64,000 bases of DNA from an uncultured Bacteroidales bacterium (GCA_944322585.1 CALUPB010000003.1:62001-126000); one strand, 5' to 3'; positions 16,538 to 25,976 are shown, counted from the first letter of the stretch. Numbers and translations are program-made. The notes: a model not told the origin generated them from the letters alone.

Positions 16538-18151
16538 ATGAAAAAGATAATATATACGATACTGGCCGTATCGGTGCTCGCCGGAAGCACATCCTGCGTC
16601 GGGTCATTGGACCAGTATCCGCACAGCACATCCACTTCCAACGACGTGTACACCTCGGCAGAAGGATACCAGCAGGTACTGAGCGGCATCTATGCAGCCT
16701 TCATACAGAGAATAAGCAGCGTGTCTTCCGAGGCCCGCAGCCAGAACTACCTCAGGACACTGACCATGTTCCAGGATTGCTCCACAGACTCATGCGACCC
16801 GATATGGCTTTCCGGCGAGACGCTGACCGATGTCAACGGTCTCTCATGGACCGCAAGCAACATGTGGTGCTCCGCCATGTACTACCACATCTACAACATA
16901 GTGGCCATGTGCAACGACTTCATCAGCAGCGCAAGCAATGAGGAGTTCCTTTCCAGACTGAGTGAAAGCGACAGGGCAAGGGTGGAGGAATTCAAGTCGG
17001 AAGCCCGCTTCCTCAGGGCATATGCATATTCCCACGCCATAGACTTCTACAACAAGATGCCCTTTGTCACCGAGGCCGACGGTGTAGGATCCTACATTCC
17101 GCAGACATATGACAGACAGCAGATGTTCGGCTTCCTTGTACAGGAACTGTCGGAAATTGCCGGGACATTGGACACCGACAACTACGGGCATGCGACAAGA
17201 GGGGCCGCATACGCGCTGCTTGCCAGGATATACCTCAACGGTGAGACCTGGACCGGAACCCCATACTACACGGAATGCATCAGCGCCTGCAAGGAAGTCC
17301 TGAAGGACGGCTACCAGCTTGCGGACAACTACAGCAGGCTGTTCAACGGGGACAACCACCTCAGAGCCATGAAAGGCGGTGAAATCATCTTCACCCTCGC
17401 CTGCGACGGGACCTACACGACGACATGGGACGCCACCACATTCCTCGTATGCGGACAGGTCCTGGACGGATATGCCGATGCAGTGAATGTATACGGCAAT
17501 GACGGGGCGAATGCATGGAACAACCTGCGTGCCCGTCCTCAGCTTGCCGACATCTTCGAATACGGCGACAGCAGGAATCTGATTATCGGCACCGACAGGG
17601 AAAGCAACGTGGACGGCTCCTACAGCGAAACCGACAGGAGCAAGGACATCACTGCCCATGACGACGCCACGACAGGATACCGTATCTACAAATGGACCAA
17701 CACTACAGACTCCGGCGAACCTGCAAGTTTCTGCGGGGAAGGAGGCGGAGCCGACACCGATTTCCCTGTCCTCAGACTGGCCGAAGTCTACCTGACGATA
17801 GGGGAAGCCTTCCTCCGTGGAGGAGAAGGAGTCTCCAGGTCGGAAGCCTTGGGATATGTCAATGAAGTCAGGACAAGGGCATTCGGATCCAATTCATACA
17901 ATATCGGAGACTCCGATTTCGACCTCGATTTCATCCTTGCCGAAAGGCTCAGGGAATTCTATCTGGAATGCATCCGCCGTACAGACCTGATAAGGTTCAA
18001 CCGCTACACAGCAGGATACAACTGGCAATGGAAAGGCAATGTGCAGGAAGGAGAGGATGTGGACAGCAAATACCGTTTCCTCGCCATCCCGGAAGCGGAA
18101 TATTCCGTGAACCCCAATACGCAGACTATAAACAATGAACTCGGTTTCTGA
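16538..18151 (+). CDS. SusD-family surface glycan-binding lipoprotein (galactan PUL)
   Basis: A 537-residue lipoprotein with an N-terminal signal and lipobox (LAGSTSC). It has the SusD pattern: a TPR-like helical part early (EARFLRAYAYSHAIDFYNKMPFV, YALLARIYL) and a C-terminal RagB/SusD domain (FPVLRLAEVYLTIGEAFLRGGE, LAERLREFYLECIRRTDLIRFNRY). SusD forms the lid on the SusC barrel and captures oligosaccharides. It is translated from the same message as SusC and the downstream SusE-like protein. Confidence 0.95.
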   Translation: MKKIIYTILAVSVLAGSTSCVGSLDQYPHSTSTSNDVYTSAEGYQQVLSGIYAAFIQRISSVSSEARSQNYLRTLTMFQDCSTDSCDPIWLSGETLTDVNGLSWTASNMWCSAMYYHIYNIVAMCNDFISSASNEEFLSRLSESDRARVEEFKSEARFLRAYAYSHAIDFYNKMPFVTEADGVGSYIPQTYDRQQMFGFLVQELSEIAGTLDTDNYGHATRGAAYALLARIYLNGETWTGTPYYTECISACKEVLKDGYQLADNYSRLFNGDNHLRAMKGGEIIFTLACDGTYTTTWDATTFLVCGQVLDGYADAVNVYGNDGANAWNNLRARPQLADIFEYGDSRNLIIGTDRESNVDGSYSETDRSKDITAHDDATTGYRIYKWTNTTDSGEPASFCGEGGGADTDFPVLRLAEVYLTIGEAFLRGGEGVSRSEALGYVNEVRTRAFGSNSYNIGDSDFDLDFILAERLREFYLECIRRTDLIRFNRYTAGYNWQWKGNVQEGEDVDSKYRFLAIPEAEYSVNPNTQTINNELGF

Positions 18152-18191
18152 CGTACGCTGTGGCGACAACGGATGACACCGGACAACAAAA

Positions 18192-19961
18192 ATGCAGACA
18201 ATGAAAAGAACGATATACACTATAATGGCAGCCGTCTCCCTGCTCGCAGTCTCATGTGCCAAGGACGGGGAAATGCTGACAGCGACCATGACAGGAGACG
18301 GGACGCAGATAGGAAGTGCGGACGACAACATAGTCCTCGACATCGATGCGCCATCCGCCCTTGCCCTGACAATCTACTGGGACGCCCTCGGGAATGCCAC
18401 ACTCAGCAACCCGGATGCCCAGTTCGCCGACAACTTCGTGGTCAACGCGATACAGTTCTCGGCAACGGATGATTTCAGCACCGTAGTGGAACAGACAGTT
18501 GACAATGACGCATCCTTCATCCAATATACTGCAATGAGGCTCAACAGCATAGTAACCCAGCTCGGACTCGAAAGCGGGGTTGCCGGCACGGTCCATATCA
18601 GGATGAGAAGTTCGCTCGGAACTGGAGCCGGAGCCGAGGAAACATTCGGCAACTCCATAAGCATCACAGTCACTCCGTACTTCATCGACATGAGTTTCAT
18701 CACCCTTACGGGGAAAGCTGACGGGACAGAGCTGACTGTTCCTGCCGCTTCCGGGGAAGGGATATACCAAGGCTTTGTCAATGTCCCGTCCTCATGGTGG
18801 AACTTCTTCTTCAGCGAGGGAGACGGGACCATCTGGGGTACTGTCCCTGACTCCGGAGCCTTCCTCCTGGAAGAAAAAGCCGACATGTCCAGCTGGAACG
18901 TATGGTTCCCTGCCGCGACCGGATGCTATTATGTCAATGTAGACACTGTTGAAGGACAATGGGAATGCTCGTCCCTCTCAGGCGTGACAGTCACTCCGGA
19001 AGGAGGGGAGGCAACCGTCATGAGGTATGATGCCGAGAACAATTCTTACACCGCCACGTTCGTCACTTCAGTCGACAATGCGCCTCTGCAAGTGGAGTAC
19101 ACAGGGACAATCTACAACAATGAATACGGAGACTCGTCCACCGAAGGTACGTCCGCCTCTTTCATAGGAGGCACAGACGGGAACCTGTCTCTCGGGACAT
19201 CCGGAACGGCAAGCGGCATTACTGCAACCGGAGCCGCCGGAACATATACACTCACACTCGACCTGACCGGCATGAAATGGTCGATTGAAACCGGAGGTGA
19301 AATCACCGTCACATATCCTGAAAGCATATCAGTCCATTATTATAACAGTACGACAAATGAAGAATGCGGACTGGCTGCAGTGCTGGCTTCGACAGGAGAA
19401 GGCATATATGACGGCTTCCTTTACAATGATGTCATAGGATGGGCAGCAGACAGAAGCAATTTCAGATTCCACGCCACTGTCGGAGGAGAAGATATAGTAT
19501 ATGGCTACCGTTGGGATGAAACTGCCGGAGGAGACCAGTATGCCCTTTCCGATGAACCTACAGGCAACTTCTGGAGCGGATTCGAATCCTCCGGTGTCAC
19601 CTACAGCAGGATCAGGGTTGACCTCATCAACCTTACATGGTCGGAAACCCCGATAGACCAGGTATTCCTGTCAGGAAACTTCAACAACTGGTCCACTACA
19701 GCCAACCCTATGACTTACGATTTTGACACCCGCACATGGAGCGGCATCTGCACTTTCACTGACGCCGACTATGAAGCCGGAGCGCAGATGGTGTTCGACA
19801 ACTCGGCTACAGATGCATGGGACTACAGATACCATGGGTACGACGATATCATATACGAAGGTGATGGCGGAACCCCAATAACGGCTCCCGGGACCTACAG
19901 AATATCCATAAATGTCTCCGACATGACAAATCTCACCTACTCTGTCGAGACTGCCGAATAA
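18192..19961 (+). CDS. SusE/SusF-like surface glycan-binding lipoprotein
   Basis: A 589-residue lipoprotein beginning MQTMKRTIYTIMAAVSLLAVSC. An in-frame ATG at 18201 gives an equally good signal. The first ~140 residues resemble the SusE N-terminal domain. Several beta-sandwich modules follow, each with a conserved LTLDLTGMKWSIE or VDLINLTWSE type strand, as in SusE/SusF carbohydrate-binding repeats. The last module (QVFLSGNFNNWS) looks like a starch-binding-type fold. Its place between susD and GH53 matches the SusE-like protein of the B. thetaiotaomicron galactan PUL. It probably holds galactan at the cell surface. Confidence 0.85.
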   Translation: MQTMKRTIYTIMAAVSLLAVSCAKDGEMLTATMTGDGTQIGSADDNIVLDIDAPSALALTIYWDALGNATLSNPDAQFADNFVVNAIQFSATDDFSTVVEQTVDNDASFIQYTAMRLNSIVTQLGLESGVAGTVHIRMRSSLGTGAGAEETFGNSISITVTPYFIDMSFITLTGKADGTELTVPAASGEGIYQGFVNVPSSWWNFFFSEGDGTIWGTVPDSGAFLLEEKADMSSWNVWFPAATGCYYVNVDTVEGQWECSSLSGVTVTPEGGEATVMRYDAENNSYTATFVTSVDNAPLQVEYTGTIYNNEYGDSSTEGTSASFIGGTDGNLSLGTSGTASGITATGAAGTYTLTLDLTGMKWSIETGGEITVTYPESISVHYYNSTTNEECGLAAVLASTGEGIYDGFLYNDVIGWAADRSNFRFHATVGGEDIVYGYRWDETAGGDQYALSDEPTGNFWSGFESSGVTYSRIRVDLINLTWSETPIDQVFLSGNFNNWSTTANPMTYDFDTRTWSGICTFTDADYEAGAQMVFDNSATDAWDYRYHGYDDIIYEGDGGTPITAPGTYRISINVSDMTNLTYSVETAE

Positions 19962-19966
19962 TGCAG

Positions 19967-19983
19967 TTTAGAAGCTGTTTTGA
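19967..19983 (+). repeat. AGAAGCTG dispersed motif before the GH53 gene
   Basis: TTTAGAAGCTGTTTTGA lies between the SusE-like stop and the GH53 start. It is identical to the left arm of the palindrome at 25794-25841. It overlaps a spurious upstream ATG (19980). Confidence 0.5.
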
Positions 19984-20003
19984 TTTTTTCAAAAACACAT
20001 ATC

Positions 20004-21107
20004 ATGAAAAAGAATTCGATAAATATGTTTACGACACTGATTGCCGCAGCAGCCCTTCTTTCGGGCTGCACGGCCGAACCTAACCCTACATACACTCCTC
20101 CCGCACCGGAGGAACCGGCAACGGCCAGCACAGGATTCGCTCTCGGGGCGGACATAAGCTGGATGACGAAACTCGAATCCGAAGGGGAAGTCTTCTATAA
20201 TTCCGACGGAGACAACATGGAATGCACTGCCCTGATGAAGGAAATCGGAATGAATGCCATACGTCTGCGGGTGTGGGTAGATCCCGAAGACGGCTGGTGC
20301 AACAGAAGCGACGTGCTCGCAAAGGCTCTCCGCGCAAAGAAACTCGGGATGAGGCTGATGATAGACTTCCATTACAGCGACACATGGGCAGACCCCGGGA
20401 AACAGGTCATTCCGGCAGCATGGCTGGACTTCGCCTCCGATACGGAACAGCTTGCACAAGCCGTGGCCGATCATACGACCGATGTCCTTACTCTTCTTAA
20501 AGATAACGGCATCGACGTGGAATGGGTACAGGTAGGTAATGAAACGACCAACGGAATGCTCTACACTTCAGGCTCTGACGGGAACGACGGCTGGATAGAT
20601 TTCGAAAACGGAGGAGGAAGCGTATGGGATCATCCGGAGAACTATGCCGCCCTCACGGATGCGGGATGCAAAGCGGTAAAGTCCGTATATCCCGATGCAA
20701 AGACCATCGTACACGTAGATCAGGGACATAACATAGGCAGAGGCGAAGCCGTATTCCGCGCCCTGCAGAATGCCAATGTGGACTACGACATCATCGGCCT
20801 GTCCCTGTACCCTAACGGTGCTGTCGAGCGGATAGGACAATGTGTAGCCAATATCACGACACTGTACGAACAGTACGGACACGATGTGATGATATGTGAA
20901 GTGGGAATGCCTTATGACAATCCGGATGCTGCATACAGCCAGCTGGAAGAACTGATAACAGGTGCGGAAAATTCAGGACACTGTCTCGGAATATTCTATT
21001 GGGAACCTGAAGCCCCCGCAGGATACAACAGCGGATACACCCTCGGTGCATTCGAGAACGGTGCTCCGACACACGCCCTTGACGCATTCACGGAAGCCGC
21101 CGAATAG
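20004..21107 (+). CDS. GH53 endo-beta-1,4-galactanase, lipoprotein
   Basis: A 367-residue protein. The ATG at 20004 is chosen because it begins a clean lipoprotein signal (MKKNSINMFTTLIAAAALLSGC). A TIM barrel follows with GH53 hallmarks: GADISWM, MNAIRLRVWVDP, LMIDFHYSDTWADPGKQ. The acid/base is predicted at E180 (VGNET) and the nucleophile at E299 (ICEVG). GH53 enzymes cut beta-1,4-galactan of pectin (rhamnogalacturonan I side chains) internally. As a lipoprotein next to SusCD it is probably displayed on the cell surface to make oligosaccharides for import. Confidence 0.93.
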   Translation: MKKNSINMFTTLIAAAALLSGCTAEPNPTYTPPAPEEPATASTGFALGADISWMTKLESEGEVFYNSDGDNMECTALMKEIGMNAIRLRVWVDPEDGWCNRSDVLAKALRAKKLGMRLMIDFHYSDTWADPGKQVIPAAWLDFASDTEQLAQAVADHTTDVLTLLKDNGIDVEWVQVGNETTNGMLYTSGSDGNDGWIDFENGGGSVWDHPENYAALTDAGCKAVKSVYPDAKTIVHVDQGHNIGRGEAVFRALQNANVDYDIIGLSLYPNGAVERIGQCVANITTLYEQYGHDVMICEVGMPYDNPDAAYSQLEELITGAENSGHCLGIFYWEPEAPAGYNSGYTLGAFENGAPTHALDAFTEAAE

Positions 21108-21118
21108 ATCCTACGGTC

Positions 21119-24034
21119 ATGACAAGACAATTGACAATAACCACTGCTCTGCTGGCATTCCTGTCTTTCTCAGGACAGTGGCACGACAGTGCAGCCGCAT
21201 TCAGCCCGGCATGGGCACCGTCTAACGGCACGGACAACGGCGGGCGGACACCTGCCTGCGTCATCCGGAACGGGAGCGGGCAGGAAGCAGGAGCCATACC
21301 AGCCTGTGCAACCAGCGGGCAGCGTTCAGTGCAGTTGCTGACCGAATGGGAATTCCGCCGTGACCATGACATGCAGGCTGCTGAAGGCTGGGAAAAGGTC
21401 ACGATCCCTCACGACTGGGCGATATACGGACCTTTCGACAGGGCGAACGACCTTCAGGAAGTCGCCGTGGTGCAGAACGGGGAGGAAATCCCGACTGTCA
21501 AGACAGGACGTTCCGGCGGTCTGCCGTATATGGGCAAAGGCTGCTACAGACGAACCGTGGAGATTCCCGGAGAGGCCCTTGCCGACAGCTGCCGGTATAT
21601 CCTGCTGTTCGACGGAGCGATGAGCGAGGCCCGCATCTTCGTGAACGGGCGTGAAGTATGCTTCTGGCCGTACGGATACAACTCTTTCCACTGTGACATC
21701 ACCGATGCGGTACATCCTGGAGAAAACAGCATGGCGGTACTGCTTGAAAACAGGCCGCAGTCATCCCGCTGGTATCCCGGTGCCGGACTGTACAGGAAAG
21801 TCAGGCTTGTGAAAGTACCCGCCGTACATATCCCGGTATGGGGGACATATGTCACCACTCCGTATGTAAGCAGTGAATATGCCTGCGTAAGCATAAAGAC
21901 AGAGGTGGCAGGGATGAAGGCCGGGGATACCGTCACCGTCAGGACTGTCATTGAAGATGTCTGCGGGAAGGAGGTGGCCTCCTCGACCGATACCAGGCCA
22001 CTTGCCGAAGGAATGCCGTTCGAACAGCAGTTCATCGTGACGGACCCGCTGCTATGGTCTCCTGAATCCCCTGCACTCTATACCGCCCGCACTGAAATCC
22101 TTACGGGAGGCTCCATCAAGACAGACTGGACAGGACGGCATAAAATCACAGTAACGGACGGCACTGAAGTGCAAGACAGCATCTCTACCCGGTTCGGTAT
22201 ACGCAGCATAGAGATCCGTCCGGGGAAAGGCTTCTTCCTAAATGGAGACATGCGCAAATTCAAGGGAGTATGCCTGCATCATGACCTCGGTCCGCTCGGG
22301 GCCGCAGTAAACACCTCCGCCATAAGGCACCAGCTTACCATGCTCAAGGACATGGGCTGCGATGCAATCCGGACCTCGCACAACATGCCAGCCGAAGAAC
22401 TTGTGGACCTGTGCGACGAAATGGGTTTCATGCTGATGGCAGAAACTTTCGATGAATGGGACGTAGCGAAGTGCGAAAACGGATACCACAGATTTTTCGA
22501 TGACTGGGCGGAAAAGGATGTCGTCAATCTTATCAGACATTTCCGCAACAGTCCTTCCATAGTGATGTGGAGCATAGGAAATGAAGTGCCTTCCCAGTGG
22601 ACTGAAGGCGGATACCGGACAGCAATGTCCCTTCAGGACATCTGCCACAGGGAAGATCCGACAAGGCCGGTCACCTGCGGCATGGACCAGTTCGATGCCG
22701 TCCTCGGCAACGGGTTTGCCGCCAGAATGGACATAGCGGGTTTCAACTACAAGCCGGGACGCTATACCGAAGCCAGAAGGCTTCTGCCCCAGGGTCTGGT
22801 ACTCGGAGCGGAGACCGCTTCTACGGTAAGCTCCCGCGGGACATATCATTTCCCTGTCACTGTGGGATATGATCTCCTTCATCCGGACAACCAGTCATCC
22901 TCATACGATGTGGAATTCTGCTCATGGTCGAACATCCCTGATGACGATTTTGCCGCCGATGAAGACTACGGATGGGTAATGGGGCAGTTCATGTGGACAG
23001 GTTTCGACTATCTCGGGGAACCTTCTCCCTATGACACTGATGCGTGGCCGAACCACTCATCCATGTTCGGGGCAATCGATCTCGCCTCCATACCTAAAGA
23101 CAGGTTCTGGCTCTACAGGAACATCTGGAACACGAAATCTCCCACCCTCCATATCCTCCCTCACTGGACGTGGCCCGGACGTGAAGGAGAGAGGACCCCG
23201 GTATTCGTATATACCTCCTGGCCCGAAGCCGAACTTTTCGTCAACGGAGTAAGCTACGGCAGGAAATCCCGCATCACAGGTGACGAAGCGGTCCGGGAGC
23301 ACGGACTGTACGGACTGAGAAGCTGCGGGAAGGGAGACGGGAATGCATGGAAAATAATGGAACGGTTCCGCCTGATGTGGAATGATGTCGTCTATGAACC
23401 TGGAGAGATACGGGTCGTGGCATACGATGCCGACGGGAATGCAGTTGCCGAAAAGACAGTCCGTACCGCAGGCAAGGCCCGTTCACTGAAAATAGAGGCA
23501 GACCGGTGGAACAGTCTTCCGCATGACATGGCCGCTGCCGGAGAAAAGGAAATGTTTCCGGACGGAGTATCATATCCGTCATCCGGAAAGCCGGCAACAA
23601 AGGAGACAGTGACGTCAGCACCGGTACCGGCGTGCAGGACAGGCAATACTGACGTGGAAATGTCCGGAGACCCGGAACTGATATACCTTAATGTCAGCGT
23701 CGTGGACAAGGACGGCAATCCTGTCCCTACGGACAGCCGCAGTGTCAAGGTAGATGTAAAGGGTGCCGGCAGGTTCAGGGCCGTGGCAAACGGGGACCCG
23801 ACCTGTCTGGAAATGTTCCACCGGCCGCAGATGCATCTGTTCAACGGACAACTGACTGTCATCATCGCACGGGACTGTATTTCAGGATCTGCCGATGCAT
23901 CCGACCGGCCATCCGGGAACACTACTGCTTCAGGCAGGACTTCCGGTCATAAAAAACCGGAAGGAGCCGCTGAAGGAATAACGGTGACTGTCACCGCACG
24001 CGGACTCCGTCCGGCTGCCGTCACCATCCCGTAA
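21119..24034 (+). CDS. GH2 beta-galactosidase
   Basis: A 971-residue exported enzyme (MTRQLTITTALLAFLSFSG...). The order is an N-terminal sugar-binding jelly roll (WEKVTIPHDWAIYGPF), an immunoglobulin-like domain, a TIM barrel (GVCLHHDLGPLGAAV, IRTSHNM) and C-terminal beta domains. Acid/base E489 lies in WSIGNEVPSQW and the probable nucleophile E565 in GAETAS. It should release galactose from oligosaccharides in the periplasm, after GH53 cleavage and import. Three hydrophilic stretches (about residues 30-65, 800-850 and 925-955) look like low-complexity additions. It is the last gene of the galactan operon. Confidence 0.92.
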   Translation: MTRQLTITTALLAFLSFSGQWHDSAAAFSPAWAPSNGTDNGGRTPACVIRNGSGQEAGAIPACATSGQRSVQLLTEWEFRRDHDMQAAEGWEKVTIPHDWAIYGPFDRANDLQEVAVVQNGEEIPTVKTGRSGGLPYMGKGCYRRTVEIPGEALADSCRYILLFDGAMSEARIFVNGREVCFWPYGYNSFHCDITDAVHPGENSMAVLLENRPQSSRWYPGAGLYRKVRLVKVPAVHIPVWGTYVTTPYVSSEYACVSIKTEVAGMKAGDTVTVRTVIEDVCGKEVASSTDTRPLAEGMPFEQQFIVTDPLLWSPESPALYTARTEILTGGSIKTDWTGRHKITVTDGTEVQDSISTRFGIRSIEIRPGKGFFLNGDMRKFKGVCLHHDLGPLGAAVNTSAIRHQLTMLKDMGCDAIRTSHNMPAEELVDLCDEMGFMLMAETFDEWDVAKCENGYHRFFDDWAEKDVVNLIRHFRNSPSIVMWSIGNEVPSQWTEGGYRTAMSLQDICHREDPTRPVTCGMDQFDAVLGNGFAARMDIAGFNYKPGRYTEARRLLPQGLVLGAETASTVSSRGTYHFPVTVGYDLLHPDNQSSSYDVEFCSWSNIPDDDFAADEDYGWVMGQFMWTGFDYLGEPSPYDTDAWPNHSSMFGAIDLASIPKDRFWLYRNIWNTKSPTLHILPHWTWPGREGERTPVFVYTSWPEAELFVNGVSYGRKSRITGDEAVREHGLYGLRSCGKGDGNAWKIMERFRLMWNDVVYEPGEIRVVAYDADGNAVAEKTVRTAGKARSLKIEADRWNSLPHDMAAAGEKEMFPDGVSYPSSGKPATKETVTSAPVPACRTGNTDVEMSGDPELIYLNVSVVDKDGNPVPTDSRSVKVDVKGAGRFRAVANGDPTCLEMFHRPQMHLFNGQLTVIIARDCISGSADASDRPSGNTTASGRTSGHKKPEGAAEGITVTVTARGLRPAAVTIP

Positions 24035-24119
24035 CGTCCGGCAGACATGATTCCAAATACATGCAAGCGGTCATTGCAGGACTAACCTACTTACCATAAC
24101 CTACACATACACACCAACC

Positions 24120-24240
24120 GAGGATGACTCAAAAGGGTATTTTCTGCGTTACGCTTGATGCGAAAATCCTCATGTACATCAGTACACTGCGGTTTTCTTA
24201 TCTTCGCAAGCCTTGAAACTTCTCCTTTTGGGTCATCCTC
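24120..24240. repeat. Inverted-repeat structured element, copy 2
   Basis: Arms GAGGATGACTCAAAAGG (24120-24136) and CCTTTTGGGTCATCCTC (24224-24240) pair at 16 of 17 positions around the same core as 6847-6965. Arm positions that differ between the copies change together, so pairing is kept. It follows the GH2 stop by 85 bases and could end the galactan transcript. It is the main content of the gap 24035-24395. Confidence 0.7.
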
Positions 24241-24307
24241 AAATTTTTTCATATGAAAAAACATACATAAAAAACAGCAAAATCCGACATTGTCCGCCAT
24301 GTACCCC

Positions 24308-24338
24308 TTGATTTATCGGCAACTTCTCCATAGTTTTG
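24308..24338 (+). promoter_or_regulatory. Promoter of the GNAT toxin-antitoxin pair
   Basis: TTG at 24308-24310, a 20-base spacer, then TAGTTTTG at 24331-24338. This fits the Bacteroidetes promoter and lies about 58 bases before the antitoxin start. Confidence 0.55.
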
Positions 24339-24395
24339 CAGCACTGACCGACAACAGTGCATATTGCTATGACAAACCGGAAAAGGAGGAGAAAT

Positions 24396-24572
24396 ATGGC
24401 CAGACCCATCAGAGAGACCCCTATCCTATACGGGGAAGACGCCCGCCGCTTCGAAGAAGAAATGAAGCGCGTCGAAAGCATGAGCGACGAAGAAAGGAAA
24501 TCCAACAGAGAACAACTTCTCAAGGATTACGAAAATATCTGCAGGACCTGGAATTTAAAATTTAGAATTTGA
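24396..24572 (+). CDS. Small probable antitoxin paired with GNAT toxin
   Basis: A 58-residue charged protein (MARPIRETPILYGEDARRFE...). The start at 24396 is supported by AGGAGG eight bases upstream; a longer frame from 24357 lacks such a site. It stops four bases before a GNAT acetyltransferase gene. Small partners directly upstream of stand-alone GNAT toxins usually bind and neutralise them. No classic ribbon-helix-helix is obvious. The N-terminal PIRETPILYGEDARRFEEEM may be the operator- or toxin-contacting part. The role is inferred from context. Confidence 0.6.
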   Translation: MARPIRETPILYGEDARRFEEEMKRVESMSDEERKSNREQLLKDYENICRTWNLKFRI

Positions 24573-24576
24573 ATTC

Positions 24577-25086
24577 ATGGAGATTGTCAGATTGACTGCA
24601 GAATCCCAGCTCGGAGCATTCGATTGTCTTGATGAAGATTTAAACAGTTTCCTGATGCATGATGCAATATCGTATGCGGAAAAGAAACTTGCCTACACAT
24701 TTATCCTTCAAGATCAAGGCAATATTATAGGTTATTACAGTCTGTTAAATGATAAAATATCCCGACAGGACGTAGCAAACGCAATCTGGAGAAAAGTAAA
24801 GAAACTTTTTCCGCACGGCAAACATTTCAGCAGTTATCCTGCTGTCAAAATAGGCCGACTCGCAATAGCATCCCGATATAAAGGAAAAGGTATAGGGCGA
24901 AATCTGATAAAAATCATCAAGATGACGCTGTCTGAAACACAAACGATCTCAGCATTCCGGTTCCTGACTGTGGATGCATATCTGTCAGCGACTGCATTCT
25001 ACGAAAAGAACGGTTTCAGGATGATGGTAGCGGATGACGATGACAGACATACACGTCTGATGTTCTTCGACATGATGGAACTATAA
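24577..25086 (+). CDS. GNAT-family acetyltransferase, probable toxin
   Basis: A 169-residue protein with a GNAT fold: an N-terminal segment (EIVRLTAESQLGAFDCLDEDLNSFL), the core strand VKIGRLAIASRYKGKGIGRNLI carrying the acetyl-CoA loop (RYKGKGIG), and a C-terminal YEKNGFRMM motif. The opening LNSFL and the downstream VKIGRLAI resemble TacT/AtaT-type toxins that acetylate the amino group of charged tRNAs. The small gene directly upstream fits an antitoxin. The pair is AT-richer than the PUL genes, suggesting transfer. An ordinary protein or metabolite acetyltransferase remains possible. Confidence 0.75.
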   Translation: MEIVRLTAESQLGAFDCLDEDLNSFLMHDAISYAEKKLAYTFILQDQGNIIGYYSLLNDKISRQDVANAIWRKVKKLFPHGKHFSSYPAVKIGRLAIASRYKGKGIGRNLIKIIKMTLSETQTISAFRFLTVDAYLSATAFYEKNGFRMMVADDDDRHTRLMFFDMMEL

Positions 25087-25665
25087 CATGCTGAACTCGC
25101 AGCCGCAGTATTGCTGGTTATAGAAACCGTATTCCCTGATGATTTCCCCGCGCCGCTCCTGAAGTCCGCCCCTACGCCAGTTCTGATCCCACCACAGCAC
25201 TCCAGGATGACGGGACACCGCCCAGAACCCGGCTGCATTTATCTGATCCAGACTTTTCCACCGCGATGAAGCAAGAGTGGTAGTCAGTACTCTGAAACTG
25301 TGCCCGGCAGCATATTCCGCAGCCCTATTGAGACGGAAACGGAAACATTGCAGGCACCGCCCTCCCCTTTCCGGTTCGTCCTCAAGCCCTCTCACCGCAT
25401 CGAGCCATTTCACGTGATCATAATCATCATCCACGATCTCTATCCCGAGCGCATCCGCATAACGGGAACATTCATTTTTCCGGATGAAATATTCCTTTTC
25501 GGGATAAATATTCGGATTGCAGTAATATATGACTGGTGTTATCCCGCTCCGCATCATGCATTCGATTATTGCCGAACTGCACGGAGCACAGCAGGTATGC
25601 AACAGCACTCTGGTCTCGCCTTCAGGCGCCGTTACAGTCAGAAGACCGGTCGTATCTTTACCCAT
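25081..25665 (-). CDS. queH: Epoxyqueuosine reductase QueH
   Basis: A 194-residue cytoplasmic enzyme for the last step of queuosine tRNA modification (epoxyqueuosine to queuosine). Its cysteine pattern identifies the family: HTCCAPCSS (C25, C26, C29), CLQCFRFR and the C-terminal YNQQYCGC, which hold an iron-sulphur cluster and another metal. Also conserved are YYCNPNIYPEKEY and TTTLASSRWKS. The ATG at 25665 is chosen; the frame extends to a TTG at 25746 but that addition is not family-like. The 3' end overlaps the GNAT gene by six bases in convergent orientation. Confidence 0.92.
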   Translation of the reverse strand: MGKDTTGLLTVTAPEGETRVLLHTCCAPCSSAIIECMMRSGITPVIYYCNPNIYPEKEYFIRKNECSRYADALGIEIVDDDYDHVKWLDAVRGLEDEPERGGRCLQCFRFRLNRAAEYAAGHSFRVLTTTLASSRWKSLDQINAAGFWAVSRHPGVLWWDQNWRRGGLQERRGEIIREYGFYNQQYCGCEFSML

Positions 25666-25793
25666 AATCAACACATATGTCCGGAGGCCGCATGCCCCGC
25701 CGGGAGAACTCCCCGGATCCTTTGCCGGAACAGCAACTGCCAACAATACAAATCTCCGGCAAAAATAATGAAAATCACTGAACGTTGAAGGCG

Positions 25794-25841
25794 TTTAGAA
25801 GCTGTTTTGATTATTGAAAAAATTCAAAACAGCTTCTTAAA
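25794..25841. repeat. AGAAGCTG long palindrome between queH and the antiporter
   Basis: TTTAGAAGCTGTTTTGA (25794-25810) and TTCAAAACAGCTTCTTAAA (25823-25841) form an almost perfect inverted repeat with a short AT-rich loop. It lies in the divergent intergenic region. Each arm recurs alone elsewhere (19967-19983, 27978-27996). Confidence 0.6.
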
Positions 25842-25896
25842 TTTATGATGACAAAAACTTCAATCCGGTGGTATTCCTTATATCATTGCAAATGAC

Positions 25897-25904
25897 TACC
25901 TTTG
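25897..25904 (+). promoter_or_regulatory. -7 element before the antiporter gene
   Basis: TACCTTTG fits TAnnTTTG, about 72 bases before the preferred ATG at 25977. No good -33 element is visible. Confidence 0.35.
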
Positions 25905-25976
25905 CAGGCATTATGACTGTCCGGACATTTCAGGACAGTTTTACAGACAACATTGTCCGCAAAAGACACAGACGGG

